Shown: positions 8,814 to 18,249 of the stretch, one piece after another
Numbering within the stretch: the first letter of the stretch is position 1
Layout: each line of letters starts with the position of its first letter
Origin: Bauldia sp.
GTDB lineage: Bacteria > Pseudomonadota > Alphaproteobacteria > Rhizobiales > Kaistiaceae
DNA length: 64,000 bases
Assembly (NCBI GenBank): GCA_037200845.1
Contig: JBBCGQ010000001.1
Location: 868,001 to 932,000, forward strand
Direction: 5' to 3'
Translations under genes and position numbers: made by a program
Notes under the pieces: generated by a model
Database searches by the model: none
Seen by the model: only the letters and a program-made list of their open reading frames with translations
Told to the model about the DNA's origin: nothing

Positions 8814-8984
8814 ATGAAGTCTCTGTTCAACCGTTTCGCCAAGGACGAGTCCGGCGCGACCGCCATCGAGTACGGCCTCATTGCCACGCTCATCGCCGTT
8901 GCCCTCATCACCGGCGCCGGCCTGCTCGGCACCAGCCTGAACAAGGTGTTCAGCAACATCTCGACCAAGATCTCCGTCTCGTAA
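8814..8984 (+). CDS. Flp/Fap-type major pilin
   Basis: A 56-aa type IVb prepilin, the main subunit of the Flp pilus. The leader MKSLFNRFAKDESG ends in the prepilin-peptidase site G14|A15 with Glu19 at mature position 5 (ATAIEYGLIA). The hydrophobic helix LIATLIAVALITGAGLL follows. Cleavage by the CpaA peptidase encoded 188 bp downstream is expected. AGGAG is 8 bases before the ATG. A strong intrinsic terminator follows 28 bp after the stop, so the pilin is probably transcribed alone at a high level, as is usual for pilA in Caulobacter-type loci. Confidence 0.95.
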   Translation: MKSLFNRFAKDESGATAIEYGLIATLIAVALITGAGLLGTSLNKVFSNISTKISVS

Positions 8985-9012
8985 TTTTCGCGACGCGGTC
9001 TTTTCGAACCCA

Positions 9013-9055
9013 AAGGCAGCGCGGTCGGTCACGGCCGCGCTGCCTTGATTTTTTT
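9013..9055 (+). terminator. Intrinsic terminator of the flp pilin gene
   Basis: A perfect 12-bp stem (aaggcagcgcgg / ccgcgctgcctt) with a 10-base loop is followed by gattttttt. It lies directly after the pilin stop and separates the pilin from cpaA. Confidence 0.9.
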
Positions 9056-9172
9056 CATCGCCGGAATCGTGCGGTAGTTAACATTCTACGCATCGCCGCA
9101 AGACCCTCTTAATCATCGCCCGCTAACAATCTGCAGGACATTCGCGTTGTCGATTGCGCCGGAGCTGAAGCG

Positions 9173-9688
9173 ATGATTGGGGTCGCGCACTTCATTGCCT
9201 TTCTGGTTTTCCCGCTGGGCATGGCCTTCGCCGCCGCGTCCGATCTTCTCACCATGACCATCTCCAACAAGCTGACGCTGGCGCTGCTTGCCGCCTTCGT
9301 CGTGCTGGCGCCGCTCACCGGCATGGATCTGTCGACCTTCGGCTGGCACTTCGCCGCCGGCGGCATCGTGCTCGCCGTCGCCTTCGCCTGTTTCGCCTTC
9401 GGCTGGATCGGGGGAGGCGACGCCAAGTTCGCCGCCGTCACCACGCTGTGGCTGGGCGCCGAGAATGCGCCCGAGTTTCTCGTGGTCGCCGCGCTCTTCG
9501 GCGGCGGGCTGACCCTCGCCATTCTTTCCTTCCGTCAGGCGGTGTTGCCCGCCTTCATCGTTCGCCAGCCCTGGGTGCAGCGGCTTCATGAGCGTACCGC
9601 CGGTGTCCCGTACGGGATCGCGCTCGCTGCTGCCGGTCTCTACGTCTATCCGCACTCCCTGTGGCTCGCGGCCGCTGGCGCGAACTAG
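9173..9688 (+). CDS. cpaA: Prepilin peptidase CpaA
   Basis: A 171-aa inner-membrane aspartic peptidase that processes Flp prepilin and TadE-type pseudopilins. Only the short catalytic type is present: the first catalytic Asp is in A-A-S-D-L (near residue 24) and the second in the G-G-G-D-A-K motif (near 83). Hydrophobic segments follow at about 5-22, 35-50, 56-78, 104-121 and 148-165. There is no N-methyltransferase domain, as expected for CpaA. GGAG stands 9 bases before the ATG. It is separated by 161 bp from cpaB, which has its own upstream region. Confidence 0.9.
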   Translation: MIGVAHFIAFLVFPLGMAFAAASDLLTMTISNKLTLALLAAFVVLAPLTGMDLSTFGWHFAAGGIVLAVAFACFAFGWIGGGDAKFAAVTTLWLGAENAPEFLVVAALFGGGLTLAILSFRQAVLPAFIVRQPWVQRLHERTAGVPYGIALAAAGLYVYPHSLWLAAAGAN

Positions 9689-9776
9689 CGCGGCGCGCCG
9701 TCTTTAATTTCTGACGCGCCGCATCGCGGGCGTTGCCACCGGTAGCGTTGCGTTAATCACGATTTCTCACGGTTGA

Positions 9777-9784
9777 TTAACCAT
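9777..9784 (+). promoter_or_regulatory. CtrA half-site-like motif upstream of cpaB
   Basis: The sequence TTAACCAT, identical to the Caulobacter CtrA half-site, is centred about 70 bases before cpaB. A second TTAA lies at 9753-9756. Caulobacter cpa genes are known to be cell-cycle controlled by CtrA; that this holds here is an inference from an 8-base match. Confidence 0.4.
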
Positions 9785-9849
9785 AAGTACACGATTGCCA
9801 AGCGAGACTGGCGCCACGTTGGACGACTTCGGCTGAGGGTCATGCGGTC

Positions 9850-10716
9850 ATGAAATTAGCACAGGTCATGGTTCTCGGCGTCGCCGCGGGCGCCGGTCTG
9901 ATTGCCGCCGTCATCGCGATACGCGTCTTGCAGCCGGCGCCGCCGCCTGAGGTCGTGGCGACCACCGCCACCTCCACCACGCAGGCGCCGCAGGTTCAGG
10001 TGCTCGTCGCCACCAAGGACGTCCCGATCGGCGGCAAGCTCGCCGCCGATTCGGTGCAGTGGCAGGATTGGCCGCTCTCCGGCGTCAACAAGGATCGCTT
10101 CATCCAGAAGGACGGCGACGGCGCCACGCAGATCCAGCCGCTGGTCGGCGCCATCGCCCGCGCCTCGATCTACCAGGGCGAGCCGATCACCGAGTCCAAG
10201 CTCATCCATTCCGACCACGGCTTCATGTCGGCGATCCTGCCCGAGGGAATGCGCGCCGTCGCCACCCGCATCGCGGCTGACACCAGCGCCGGCGGCTTCA
10301 TCCTGCCCAACGACCGCGTCGACGTCATCATGACGCGCGCCAATCCCGACGCCGGCGACAACGGCGGCTCGCCGTATCTCACCGAGACCATCCTCAACAA
10401 CGTCCGCGTCCTCGCCATCGACCAAACCATCGAGAACACCGCCGACAACAGCAAGGCGGGCGAGGGCGCCGCCGGCCAGACGGTGATCGGCCAGACCGCC
10501 ACCCTCGAGCTCACGCCGCAGCAGGTTCAGATTCTGACCGTCGCGCAGCAGATCAGCGATCATCTCACGCTGGCGCTGCGCTCGGTCGCCGACTCCCGCG
10601 CCGGCCCGGCCGATGCCGCCGCCGACGCTGTCCATCTCATCGGCGGCACCAAGCGCAACGGCGCCGTCACCGTCGTCAGGAACGGCGTCGCTCGCGACGT
10701 CAGCGGCATCCGGTGA
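9850..10716 (+). CDS. cpaB: Flp pilus assembly protein CpaB (RcpC family)
   Basis: A 288-aa periplasmic, inner-membrane-anchored component of the Tad secretion machine. The N-terminal transmembrane segment is at about residues 5-26. A SAF-like domain with VLVATKDVPIGGKL follows near 53-66, then the RcpC/CpaB core (RAVATRIAADTSAGGFILP and DRVDVI, near 135-160). It heads the plus-strand operon cpaB-C-D-E-F-tadB-tadC, with very short or overlapping junctions throughout. The stop codon is immediately followed by the cpaC region. Confidence 0.92.
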   Translation: MKLAQVMVLGVAAGAGLIAAVIAIRVLQPAPPPEVVATTATSTTQAPQVQVLVATKDVPIGGKLAADSVQWQDWPLSGVNKDRFIQKDGDGATQIQPLVGAIARASIYQGEPITESKLIHSDHGFMSAILPEGMRAVATRIAADTSAGGFILPNDRVDVIMTRANPDAGDNGGSPYLTETILNNVRVLAIDQTIENTADNSKAGEGAAGQTVIGQTATLELTPQQVQILTVAQQISDHLTLALRSVADSRAGPADAAADAVHLIGGTKRNGAVTVVRNGVARDVSGIR

Positions 10717-10763
10717 TCGCCGTGACGCTCTGCCAACGGAACGCTGAACAAGGGATTGCCAAG

Positions 10764-12203
10764 ATGCTGCAGCCGACGCTCCGCCGACTTCTCTTCGCCG
10801 GCCTGGCGCTCGCCGCCGTCGATACCTTCAGCCTGGCCCAGGCGGTCGCCGCCGATCCCGCCGCGAAAACCATCGACGCCAGCGTCTCGCGCTCGGTCAA
10901 GGTCGGCCTCAACAAGTCGGTGGTCATCGACCTGCCGCGCGACGCCCGCGACATCCTGGTCTCCAACCCGGTGATCGCCGACGCGGTCATCCGCACGCCC
11001 CGCCGCATCTACGTCACCGGCGTCGCCGTCGGCCAGTCAAACGTCATCGTCTTCGACCGCGCCGGCACCCAGATCGTCTCCCTCGACCTCGAGGTCGAGC
11101 GCGACGCCTCCAATCTCTCCGCCATGCTCCGCCGCCTGATCCCCGACTCCGACATCGACGTCGAGATCGTCACCGACAACATCGTCCTCTCCGGCAGCGT
11201 CAAGAACGCCGGCGACAGCCGCCGCGCCCAGGACGTGGCGACCATCTTCGCCAACGGCGGTTCGCAGGCGCAAGGCTCCGACTCCGCCAGCTCCGGCGGC
11301 GCCCAGGTGCAGTCGCAGGTGGTCAACCTGCTCAACATCCAGGGCGAGGATCAGGTCCAGCTCAAGATCACCGTCGCCGAGGTCAACCGCACGCTGGCCA
11401 AGCAGCTCGGCGTCGATTGGACCGCCAGCAACATCAGCATCGGCCCGCTCCTGCTCAACGCCGCGTCGGCGCTGATCGGCACCGGCGCCTCGAGCTCCAT
11501 CACCGGCAATGGCGGCATCGGCAGTGGCGGCAGCCTGACCGCCAAGCTCAGCGCCCTCCAGAAGACCGGCCTCGTCCGCGTGCTCGCCGAGCCGACGCTG
11601 ACCGCGATCTCCGGCGAATCGGCCTCGTTCCTCGCCGGCGGCCAGTTCCCCTACGCCCAGCAGCAGGCGACCAACACCAGCGACAGCAGCAGCAGCTTCT
11701 CCATCACGACCGCCTTCAAGGACTTCGGCGTGTCGCTGTCGATGACGCCGCTCGTCCTCTCCGACGGCCGCATCAGCCTGCACATGAAGACCGAGGTGTC
11801 GGATCTCGTGCCGGGCACCAGCACGCCGGCGCTCAACGTCCGCCGCGCCGAGACCACGCTGGAGTTGCCCTCGGGCGGCTCCATGGTCCTCGGCGGCCTC
11901 CTGCAGGATAGCGTGACCCAGACCATCAACGCCGTGCCCGGCCTCGGCAATCTGCCCATCCTCGGTCCGCTGTTCCGCAGCCGCGACTTCCAGCGCAAGG
12001 AAACCGAGCTGGTCATCATCGCCACGCCGTATCTCGTCAAGCCGGTGTCGCGTTCGCAGCTCGCCACGCCCGATCAGGGTCTGGCGATCCCGAGCGACGC
12101 CCAGTCGACGCTGCTCGGCCGCCTCAACCGTGTCTACGGCGGCAACGCCGGCAATACGCCAGACAAGCAGTACCAGGGCCGCGTTGGCTACATCTACGAA
12201 TGA
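10764..12203 (+). CDS. cpaC: Secretin CpaC of the Flp pilus
   Basis: The outer-membrane secretin forming the pilus exit channel, 479 aa. A signal peptide ends near A-V-A-A (about residue 29). The N-terminal pilus domain and a BON-like segment (near 100-160) are followed by the secretin domain (about 240-430), including VRVLAEPTLTAISGESASFLAGG and the late V-P-G-L-G-x-L-P-I-L-G-P-L-F motif. ATG 10764 (AAGGGA 9 bases upstream) gives a clean signal peptide; a GTG at 10713 overlapping the cpaB stop is the alternative. The cpaD start overlaps or closely follows its stop. Confidence 0.93.
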   Translation: MLQPTLRRLLFAGLALAAVDTFSLAQAVAADPAAKTIDASVSRSVKVGLNKSVVIDLPRDARDILVSNPVIADAVIRTPRRIYVTGVAVGQSNVIVFDRAGTQIVSLDLEVERDASNLSAMLRRLIPDSDIDVEIVTDNIVLSGSVKNAGDSRRAQDVATIFANGGSQAQGSDSASSGGAQVQSQVVNLLNIQGEDQVQLKITVAEVNRTLAKQLGVDWTASNISIGPLLLNAASALIGTGASSSITGNGGIGSGGSLTAKLSALQKTGLVRVLAEPTLTAISGESASFLAGGQFPYAQQQATNTSDSSSSFSITTAFKDFGVSLSMTPLVLSDGRISLHMKTEVSDLVPGTSTPALNVRRAETTLELPSGGSMVLGGLLQDSVTQTINAVPGLGNLPILGPLFRSRDFQRKETELVIIATPYLVKPVSRSQLATPDQGLAIPSDAQSTLLGRLNRVYGGNAGNTPDKQYQGRVGYIYE

Positions 12204-12232
12204 CCACGACGGCAGCAACGGAGCCTCAGACC

Positions 12233-12979
12233 ATGACTACCGTTTCGTCCAGAGCCCGCGACCGCTCCAAGCGCGCCCGCCTGTCGGCGGCCCTCGCGAT
12301 GGGTAGCCTCGCGCTGACGCTCGCGGCCTGCACCTCCTCGGGCGGCGTCGATCCGTTCGCGCAGACCGCCGCGATGAACCGCGACGACTACCGCGTCGAG
12401 CATCCGATCACCATCGGCGAGCAGGTCGAGACCCTCGACATCCCGGTGAGCGTCGATAGCCAGCACCTGACCGCGGCGACCCGCGCCAACATCGCCTTCT
12501 TCGCGCAGTCTTTCCTGCGCTCCAGCACCGCCATCGTCGCCGTCGTCGCCCCGTCCGGTTCGCCGAATCAGGTCGCCGCCGCCGGCCTCGCCGTCGAGGT
12601 CGAGGACGCCCTGCGCCAGAACGGCGTCCGGCCGCGCGCGATTTCCTACCGCGTCTACAAGGCCGGCGCCGACGAGCGCGTCGCGCCCGTGCGCCTCGCC
12701 TTCAACCGCATCGCCGCGACCACCGCGCCGTGCGCGCCGTGGACGGACGACATCACCAAGACCGAGACCAATATCCACTACGGCGCCTTCGGCTGCGCCT
12801 CGCAGCAGAACCTCGCCGCCATGGTCGAAAGCCCGCTCGATCTTCTCTATCCGCGCGGCCTGACGCCGGCCGACGCCTCCCGCCGCGCCGACGTGCTGCA
12901 GAAGTACCGCAGCGGCACGAAGTTCACGGGCGACACCAGCGAGCCCACCAACTCCACGACCTCGATCGGGGGCAACTGA
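12233..12979 (+). CDS. cpaD: Pilus assembly lipoprotein CpaD
   Basis: A 248-aa predicted outer-membrane lipoprotein of the Tad pilus, with a lipobox L-A-A-C after a basic N-terminus and hydrophobic stretch. Family features are DDYRVEHPI near the start and the C-terminal NIHYGAFGCASQQNLAAMV segment. The ATG at 12233 has GGAG 9 bases upstream; an ATG at 12200 overlaps the cpaC stop (ATGA) and would add 11 residues, so either is possible. Its stop overlaps the cpaE start by one base. Confidence 0.9.
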   Translation: MTTVSSRARDRSKRARLSAALAMGSLALTLAACTSSGGVDPFAQTAAMNRDDYRVEHPITIGEQVETLDIPVSVDSQHLTAATRANIAFFAQSFLRSSTAIVAVVAPSGSPNQVAAAGLAVEVEDALRQNGVRPRAISYRVYKAGADERVAPVRLAFNRIAATTAPCAPWTDDITKTETNIHYGAFGCASQQNLAAMVESPLDLLYPRGLTPADASRRADVLQKYRSGTKFTGDTSEPTNSTTSIGGN

Positions 12980-14268
12980 TGACTGACCTCGCCTACAAGG
13001 ACACCGGCCGTCCTCCGGAGCGCATGCCGGACACCATGGCCGAAGTCCGTCCGGTCCCGCGCATCTCGATCCAGGCGTTCTGCGAATCGCCGGATCTGAT
13101 CGCGGCCATCGAGGCGGCGGCGCGCGATCGCCGCATGGCCCGCGCCCACGTCAAGGTACAGACCGGCGGCATCCTCGCCGCGGCCGAGTTCTACCAGGGC
13201 GCCGCCACGCCCAACCTGATCATCGTCGAGAGCCGCCTGCCGCGCGAGCGGCTGGAGACCGAGCTCGACCGGCTCTCCGAAGTCTGCGACGCCGGCACCA
13301 AGGTCATCGTCATCGGCCACGTCAACGACGTCGAGCTCTACCGCAGCCTCGCCCAGCGCGGCATCAGCGAGTACCTCGTCGCCCCGGTCAGCCTGATGGG
13401 CGTCATCAAGGCCGTCGCCGATCTCTACGTCGAGCGCTCGACCCAGCCGCTCGGCCGCTCCATCGCCTTCATCGGCGCCAAGGGCGGCGTCGGTTCCTCG
13501 ATGGTCGCCCACAACGTCGCCTGGTCGATCGCGCGCTCCTTCGAGAACGACGTCGTCGTCGCCGACCTCGATCTCGCCTTCGGCACCGCCGGCCTCGACT
13601 TCAACCAGGATCCCGCGCAGGGCATCGCCGAGGCGGTGAATGCGCCCGATCGCCTCGACGACAACTTCCTCGACCGCCTGCTCGCCCGCTGCTCGGATCA
13701 CCTGAGCCTGCTCGCCGCGCCGGCCACCCTCGACAAGACCTACGACTTCGGCGAGAGCGCCTTCGAGCACGTCATCGACGTTGCCCAATCCGGCGTGCCG
13801 ACCGTCATCCTCGACATCCCGCACGCCTGGAACGCCTGGGTGAAGAAGACCCTGCTTGCCGCCGACGAGATCGTCATCACGGCCGAGCCGGATCTCGCCA
13901 ACCTGCGCAACGCCAAGAACATGGTGGACCTGCTCAGGGCCGGCCGCAGCAACGATCATCCGCCGCGCCTGATCATCAACAAGGCCAACCTGTCCAAGCG
14001 GCCCGAGATCAAGGTCGACGACTTCGCCACCGCGCTCAATCTGCAGCCGATCGCCGTCATCCCGTTCGATGCCGCCCTGTTCGGCACCGCCGCCAACAAC
14101 GGCCAGATGATCGCCGAGACCGACGCCAAGAGCCCGATCGCGGAATCGTTCGATCTGGTGGCACGCACCGTCACCGGCCGCGCCGAGGTCAAGCGCGCCA
14201 AGCGCAGCAACTTCACGCTCGCGCCGCTGCTCGAACGGTTCGTATCGACGAAGAAGAAAAGCGCATAG
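12979..14268 (+). CDS. cpaE: Pilus assembly ATPase-like protein CpaE (TadZ)
   Basis: A 429-aa polar localisation factor for the pilus machine. The first ~145 residues form a receiver-like domain (LIIVESRLP..KVIVIGHVNDV) and the rest a MinD/ParA-type domain. The deviant Walker A motif is G-A-K-G-G-V-G-S-S near residue 165, so the usual Lys-Thr/Ser pair after the second Gly is altered, as is normal in CpaE/TadZ. VVADLDLAFGTAG and the late switch VILDIPHAW are visible. The ATG at 12979 overlaps the cpaD TGA by one base. Confidence 0.92.
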   Translation: MTDLAYKDTGRPPERMPDTMAEVRPVPRISIQAFCESPDLIAAIEAAARDRRMARAHVKVQTGGILAAAEFYQGAATPNLIIVESRLPRERLETELDRLSEVCDAGTKVIVIGHVNDVELYRSLAQRGISEYLVAPVSLMGVIKAVADLYVERSTQPLGRSIAFIGAKGGVGSSMVAHNVAWSIARSFENDVVVADLDLAFGTAGLDFNQDPAQGIAEAVNAPDRLDDNFLDRLLARCSDHLSLLAAPATLDKTYDFGESAFEHVIDVAQSGVPTVILDIPHAWNAWVKKTLLAADEIVITAEPDLANLRNAKNMVDLLRAGRSNDHPPRLIINKANLSKRPEIKVDDFATALNLQPIAVIPFDAALFGTAANNGQMIAETDAKSPIAESFDLVARTVTGRAEVKRAKRSNFTLAPLLERFVSTKKKSA

Positions 14269-14280
14269 CGGGGAACGTTG

Positions 14281-15873
14281 ATGTTCGGCAAGCGCGGCAC
14301 AGGCGGTACCGGGGATAAGCCACCGGCTCCGTCGACGGAACAACCGGAAGCCCGGCCGGCGGCAACGCCGCCTGCGGCGAAGCCCGCTGCTGCCGCGCCG
14401 GTCGCGGCGGCTCCCGCCGTGCCTGCCGTGGTTTCCGCTGCCGCCGCCTCCGCGTCGCGCACCGCCGCCGCCGCGCCGCCGCCGTCCGCCGCAGCCGCGC
14501 CCGCCAAGCGCACCGCCGCCGATCCCGCGCCGGCGCGCCGCACGATCAACAACGACCCGAATGCGCGCCGTTCGGAAAATTTCTACGACGTGAAGTCGAC
14601 GGTCTTCTCGGCCCTCATCGACACCATCGACCTGTCGCAGCTCGCCCGCCTCGACGTCGAGTCGGCGCGCGAGGAAATCCGCGACATCGTCAACGACATC
14701 ATCGCGCTCAAGAACATCGTGATGTCGATTGCCGAGCAGGAGGACCTGCTCGAGGACATCTGCAACGACGTCCTCGGCCTCGGCCCGCTCGAGCCGCTGC
14801 TCGCCCGCGACGACATCTCCGACATCATGGTCAACGGCGCCTTCAAGACCTACATCGAGGTCGGCGGCAAGGTGGAAGAGACCAACGTCCGCTTCCGCGA
14901 CAACAGCCAGTTGATGAACATCTGCCAGCGCATCGTCAGCCAGGTCGGCCGCCGCGTCGATGAAGCCTCGCCGATCTGCGACGCGCGCCTCCCCGACGGC
15001 TCGCGCGTCAACGTCATCGCCCCGCCGCTCGCCATCGATGGCCCGACCCTCACCATTCGTAAGTTCAAGAAGGACAAGCTGACCCTCGACCAGCTCGTCA
15101 AGTACGGCTCGGTCACGCCCGAGGGCGCCACCATCCTGCAGATCATCGCCCGCTCGCGCTGCAACGTGCTCGTCTCCGGCGGCACCGGCTCCGGCAAGAC
15201 GACGCTGCTCAACTGCCTGACGCGCTACATCGATAGCGACGAGCGCATCATCACGGCGGAAGACGCCGCCGAGCTCCAGCTCCAGCAGCCGCACGTCGTC
15301 CGCCTCGAAACCCGCCCGCCGAATATCGAAGGCGAGGGCGAGATCACGATGCGCGATCTGGTCAAGAACTGCCTTCGTATGCGGCCCGAGCGCATCATCG
15401 TCGGCGAGGTGCGCGGCCCGGAGGCGTTCGATCTGCTCCAGGCCATGAACACCGGCCACGACGGCTCGATGGGCACGCTCCACGCCAACAGCCCGCGCGA
15501 AGCCATGTCGCGCCTGGAATCGATGATCACGATGGGCGGCTTCGCGCTGCCCGCCAAGACCATCCGCGAGATGATCGCCAACTCGATCGACGTCATCGTC
15601 CAGACCGAGCGCCTGCGCGACGGCTCGCGTCGCATCACCTACGTCACCGAGGTGGTCGGCACCGAAGGCGACGTCATCACCACCCAGGACATCTTCGTCT
15701 ACGAGATCCTCGGCGAAGACCAGAACGGCAAGATCCGCGGCCGCCATCGCTCGACCGGCATCGGCCGGCCGAAGTTCTGGGATCGCGCCCGCTACTACAA
15801 CGAAGAGAATCGCCTCGCCGAGGCGCTCGACGCCGCCAACGCGGACGAGCTCAAGGTCGAGCAGGGACGCTAA
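14281..15873 (+). CDS. cpaF: Secretion ATPase CpaF (TadA)
   Basis: The hexameric motor ATPase driving Flp pilus extension and retraction, 530 aa. The first ~90 residues are an Ala/Pro-rich low-complexity linker, unusually long for the family. The conserved part begins near E-N-F-Y-D-V-K. Walker [11 protein letters not shown] is near 299-308, the Walker B-like R-I-I-V-G-E-V-R-G near 370, and the His box G-S-M-G-T-L-H-A-N near 395. The ATG at 14281 follows the GGGGAACGTTG spacer. tadB begins directly after its stop. Confidence 0.95.
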   Translation: MFGKRGTGGTGDKPPAPSTEQPEARPAATPPAAKPAAAAPVAAAPAVPAVVSAAAASASRTAAAAPPPSAAAAPAKRTAADPAPARRTINNDPNARRSENFYDVKSTVFSALIDTIDLSQLARLDVESAREEIRDIVNDIIALKNIVMSIAEQEDLLEDICNDVLGLGPLEPLLARDDISDIMVNGAFKTYIEVGGKVEETNVRFRDNSQLMNICQRIVSQVGRRVDEASPICDARLPDGSRVNVIAPPLAIDGPTLTIRKFKKDKLTLDQLVKYGSVTPEGATILQIIARSRCNVLVSGGTGSGKTTLLNCLTRYIDSDERIITAEDAAELQLQQPHVVRLETRPPNIEGEGEITMRDLVKNCLRMRPERIIVGEVRGPEAFDLLQAMNTGHDGSMGTLHANSPREAMSRLESMITMGGFALPAKTIREMIANSIDVIVQTERLRDGSRRITYVTEVVGTEGDVITTQDIFVYEILGEDQNGKIRGRHRSTGIGRPKFWDRARYYNEENRLAEALDAANADELKVEQGR

Positions 15874-16872
15874 ATGTTCGGTCCGCTCACCACCGTCCTC
15901 GCAATCATCGGCCTGGTCTCGCTGAGCGCCGGCGGCCTCGCCTATGCGCTGCTCTACGGCCGCATCCAGAGCGAGAACAACGCCGAGAAGCGCCTGGAAT
16001 TCATCCAGGGCAAGAACAAGACGGCGCCCGCCGGCCGCACGCAGGACCCCACCCGCCGCCGCAAGTCGGTTCAGGACACCCTGAAGGAAGTCGAGGACGC
16101 CCAGCGCGCCAAGGCCAAGCAGTCGAAGGCGCCGCCGCTCGCCGTCCGCATGACGCAGGCCGGCCTCACCTGGACCAAGCGCACCTTCTGGACGGTCAGC
16201 GTCGTCGTCGGCCTCCTCATGCTGGTCGCCTCCTTCTTCCTCGGCGCGCCGATCTACCTCGCCATCGCGCTGGGCGTCGTCGGCTTCTTCGGCGCCCCGC
16301 GCTGGTACGTGAATTTCCGCCGCAAGCGCCGCATCCGCAAATTCGTCGATGAATTCGCCAACGCCGTCGACGTCATCGTGCGCGGCGTCAAGGCCGGCCT
16401 GCCGCTCAACGATTGCATCAAGATCATCGCCAACGAGGCCGCGGAGCCGGTCAAGAGCGAGTTCCGCCAGATCTCCGAGACCCAGGCGCTCGGCCTGACG
16501 CTCGCCGACGCCGTCGCCCGTCTCCCCGATCGCGTGCCGACGCCCGAGGCGAACTTCTTCGCCATCGTCATCTCGATCCAGCAGCGCGCCGGCGGCAATC
16601 TTGCCGAGGCGCTCGGCAATCTTTCGCGCGTGCTGCGCGAGCGCAAGCAGATGAAGGGCAAGATCTCCGCCATGGCGATGGAGGCGAAAGCCTCCGCCTA
16701 CATCATCGGCTCGCTGCCCGCGGTGGTCATGCTCCTCGTCTGGCTGACGAGCCCCAACTACATCAAGCTTCTGTTCACCGAGCAGGCGGGCCATCTCATT
16801 CTCGTTTGCTCGATTCTGTGGATGACGATGGGTGTCCTCGTCATGCGCAAGATGATCAACTTCGACTTCTGA
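15874..16872 (+). CDS. tadB: Inner-membrane platform protein TadB
   Basis: A 332-aa GspF-family membrane protein that forms the platform on which CpaF acts. A first transmembrane helix is at about 5-27, then a cytoplasmic charged region to about 95, paired helices at about 105-145, a GspF cytoplasmic domain (FVDEFANAVDVIVRGVKAGLPL) and two C-terminal helices. The start abuts the cpaF stop with no spacer, so translation is probably coupled. Confidence 0.93.
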   Translation: MFGPLTTVLAIIGLVSLSAGGLAYALLYGRIQSENNAEKRLEFIQGKNKTAPAGRTQDPTRRRKSVQDTLKEVEDAQRAKAKQSKAPPLAVRMTQAGLTWTKRTFWTVSVVVGLLMLVASFFLGAPIYLAIALGVVGFFGAPRWYVNFRRKRRIRKFVDEFANAVDVIVRGVKAGLPLNDCIKIIANEAAEPVKSEFRQISETQALGLTLADAVARLPDRVPTPEANFFAIVISIQQRAGGNLAEALGNLSRVLRERKQMKGKISAMAMEAKASAYIIGSLPAVVMLLVWLTSPNYIKLLFTEQAGHLILVCSILWMTMGVLVMRKMINFDF

Positions 16873-16883
16873 CGAGCGCCGGC

Positions 16884-17870
16884 ATGTTCGAAATCATCTT
16901 CGACAGTCTCACCAGCGCCACGTTCCTGGTCGGCGCCTTCGCCGCCATCGCGGTCGCCGCGACGGTCTACTCGGTCGCCCAGCCCTACTTCGAGGGCGAC
17001 AAGCTCGCCGCCCGCATCAAGGCGGTGGCGCTCGAGCGCGAAGAGATCCGCGCCCGCGAGCGCGCCCGTCTCGCCAACGAGGCCAAGCGCGCCAAGCTCC
17101 GCTCCGAGCCCAAGGCGTTCATGCGCCAGATCGTCGATCGGCTGAACCTGCGTAACGCGCTCGCCGACGAGAACACCGTCGCCCGCCTGCGCATGGCCGG
17201 CCTCCGCGGCCAGGCGCCGCTGGTCATGTTCCTCTTCGCGCGCGTCGCCATCCCGCTCGCCTTCTTCAGCGCGGCGCTGTTCTACATGCTGGCGATCATC
17301 CACATCGACCAGCCGCTGCCCATCGTCTTCCTCATCTCGCTGGTCATCGCCGGCATCGGCTTCTACGCCCCCAATTTCTACGTCTCCAACATCGTCACCA
17401 AGCGCCAGACCTCGATCCGCCGCGCCTGGCCGGACGCCCTCGACCTGCTGCTCATCTGCGTCGAGTCGGGCATGTCGGCGGAAGCTTCCTTCCGCAAGGT
17501 GTCGGAAGAAATCGGCATCCAGTCGGTGCCGCTCGCCGAGGAGCTGACGCTGACCACCGCCGAGCTGTCCTACCTGCAGGAACGCCGCCAGGCCTACGAG
17601 AACCTCGGCGCCCGCACCGGCCTCGACGCCGTCAAGGGCGTCATGACCAGCCTGATCCAGGCCGAGCGTTACGGCACCCCGCTTGGCCACTCGCTCCGCG
17701 TCCTGAGCCAGGAAAATCGCGACCAGCGCATGACCGCCGCCGAAAAGAAGGCCGCCGCGCTGCCGCCGAAGCTCACCGTCCCGATGATCCTCTTCTTCCT
17801 GCCGGTGCTCCTCGCGGTAATTTTGGGCCCGGCCGCGATCGAGGTAATCCACGCTCGCAGCGGCGGCTAA
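16884..17870 (+). CDS. tadC: Inner-membrane platform protein TadC
   Basis: A 328-aa second GspF-family platform protein and partner of TadB. Helices lie at about 12-32, 111-135, 140-160 and 295-320, with the cytoplasmic GspF domain RAWPDALDLLLICVESGMSA in between and the conserved ERYGTPLG near 262-269. The ATG at 16884 lies 11 bases after the tadB stop; upstream in-frame starts belong to the tadB shadow. It is the last gene of the operon and is followed by two family A repeats that may end transcription. Confidence 0.93.
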   Translation: MFEIIFDSLTSATFLVGAFAAIAVAATVYSVAQPYFEGDKLAARIKAVALEREEIRARERARLANEAKRAKLRSEPKAFMRQIVDRLNLRNALADENTVARLRMAGLRGQAPLVMFLFARVAIPLAFFSAALFYMLAIIHIDQPLPIVFLISLVIAGIGFYAPNFYVSNIVTKRQTSIRRAWPDALDLLLICVESGMSAEASFRKVSEEIGIQSVPLAEELTLTTAELSYLQERRQAYENLGARTGLDAVKGVMTSLIQAERYGTPLGHSLRVLSQENRDQRMTAAEKKAAALPPKLTVPMILFFLPVLLAVILGPAAIEVIHARSGG

Positions 17871-17908
17871 CGCCGACGAGGGCAGGGCGCCCAACCCAAG
17901 CTCCGCTT

Positions 17909-18075
17909 GAGCCCTCCCCTTGCGGGAGGGCCAAAACCGCAACGCGGTTTTGGGGAGGGGTGTCTCCCCTCCACTCGACTCGGAGGAAGGGCAGGGGCGC
18001 CCAACCAACTCCGCTTGAGCCCTCCCCTTGTGGGAGGGCCAAAACCGCAACGCGGTTTTAGGGAGGGGTGTCTCC
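17909..18075. repeat. Two family A palindromes within a 107-bp direct duplication
   Basis: Copies at 17909-17965 and 18016-18075 share not only the palindrome but also the preceding gggcagggcgcccaac and ctccgcttgagccc sequence, so about 107 bp is directly duplicated. The position just after tadC suggests a transcription-stop or mRNA-stabilising role. Confidence 0.85.
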
Positions 18076-18088
18076 AATCGCTCTCGGT

Positions 18089-18206
18089 TGTCATCCTTCG
18101 GCGGCGCGAAGCGCCGACCGGAGGACCAGCATCAACAAGCATCATCCGTCGAGCGGGCGGCGCACGGACCTCCGGTCGAGGCCGCCGGCCTCGCCGAACG
18201 ATGACA
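18089..18206. repeat. Family B repeat pair (inverted), copy 1
   Basis: Two facing half-elements: gtcatccttcggc...gcgccgaccggaggacc and, inverted, ggacctccggtcgaggcc...ctcgccgaacgatgac. A central spacer of about 35 bases separates them. The same organisation recurs at 34320-34438 and 40120-40234. Confidence 0.8.
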
Positions 18207-18249
18207 GGCGAGGGGAGTGCGAGCGCCCGATCGCGTATGGCCGCGACGC

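Noticed and set aside
12847-16794. A 1315-codon open frame on the minus strand antisense to cpaD-tadB
   Set aside because: It is an antisense shadow caused by GC-rich third positions; composition is Arg/Asp/Gly/Val-rich and no domain is seen, while the plus strand carries five clear genes.
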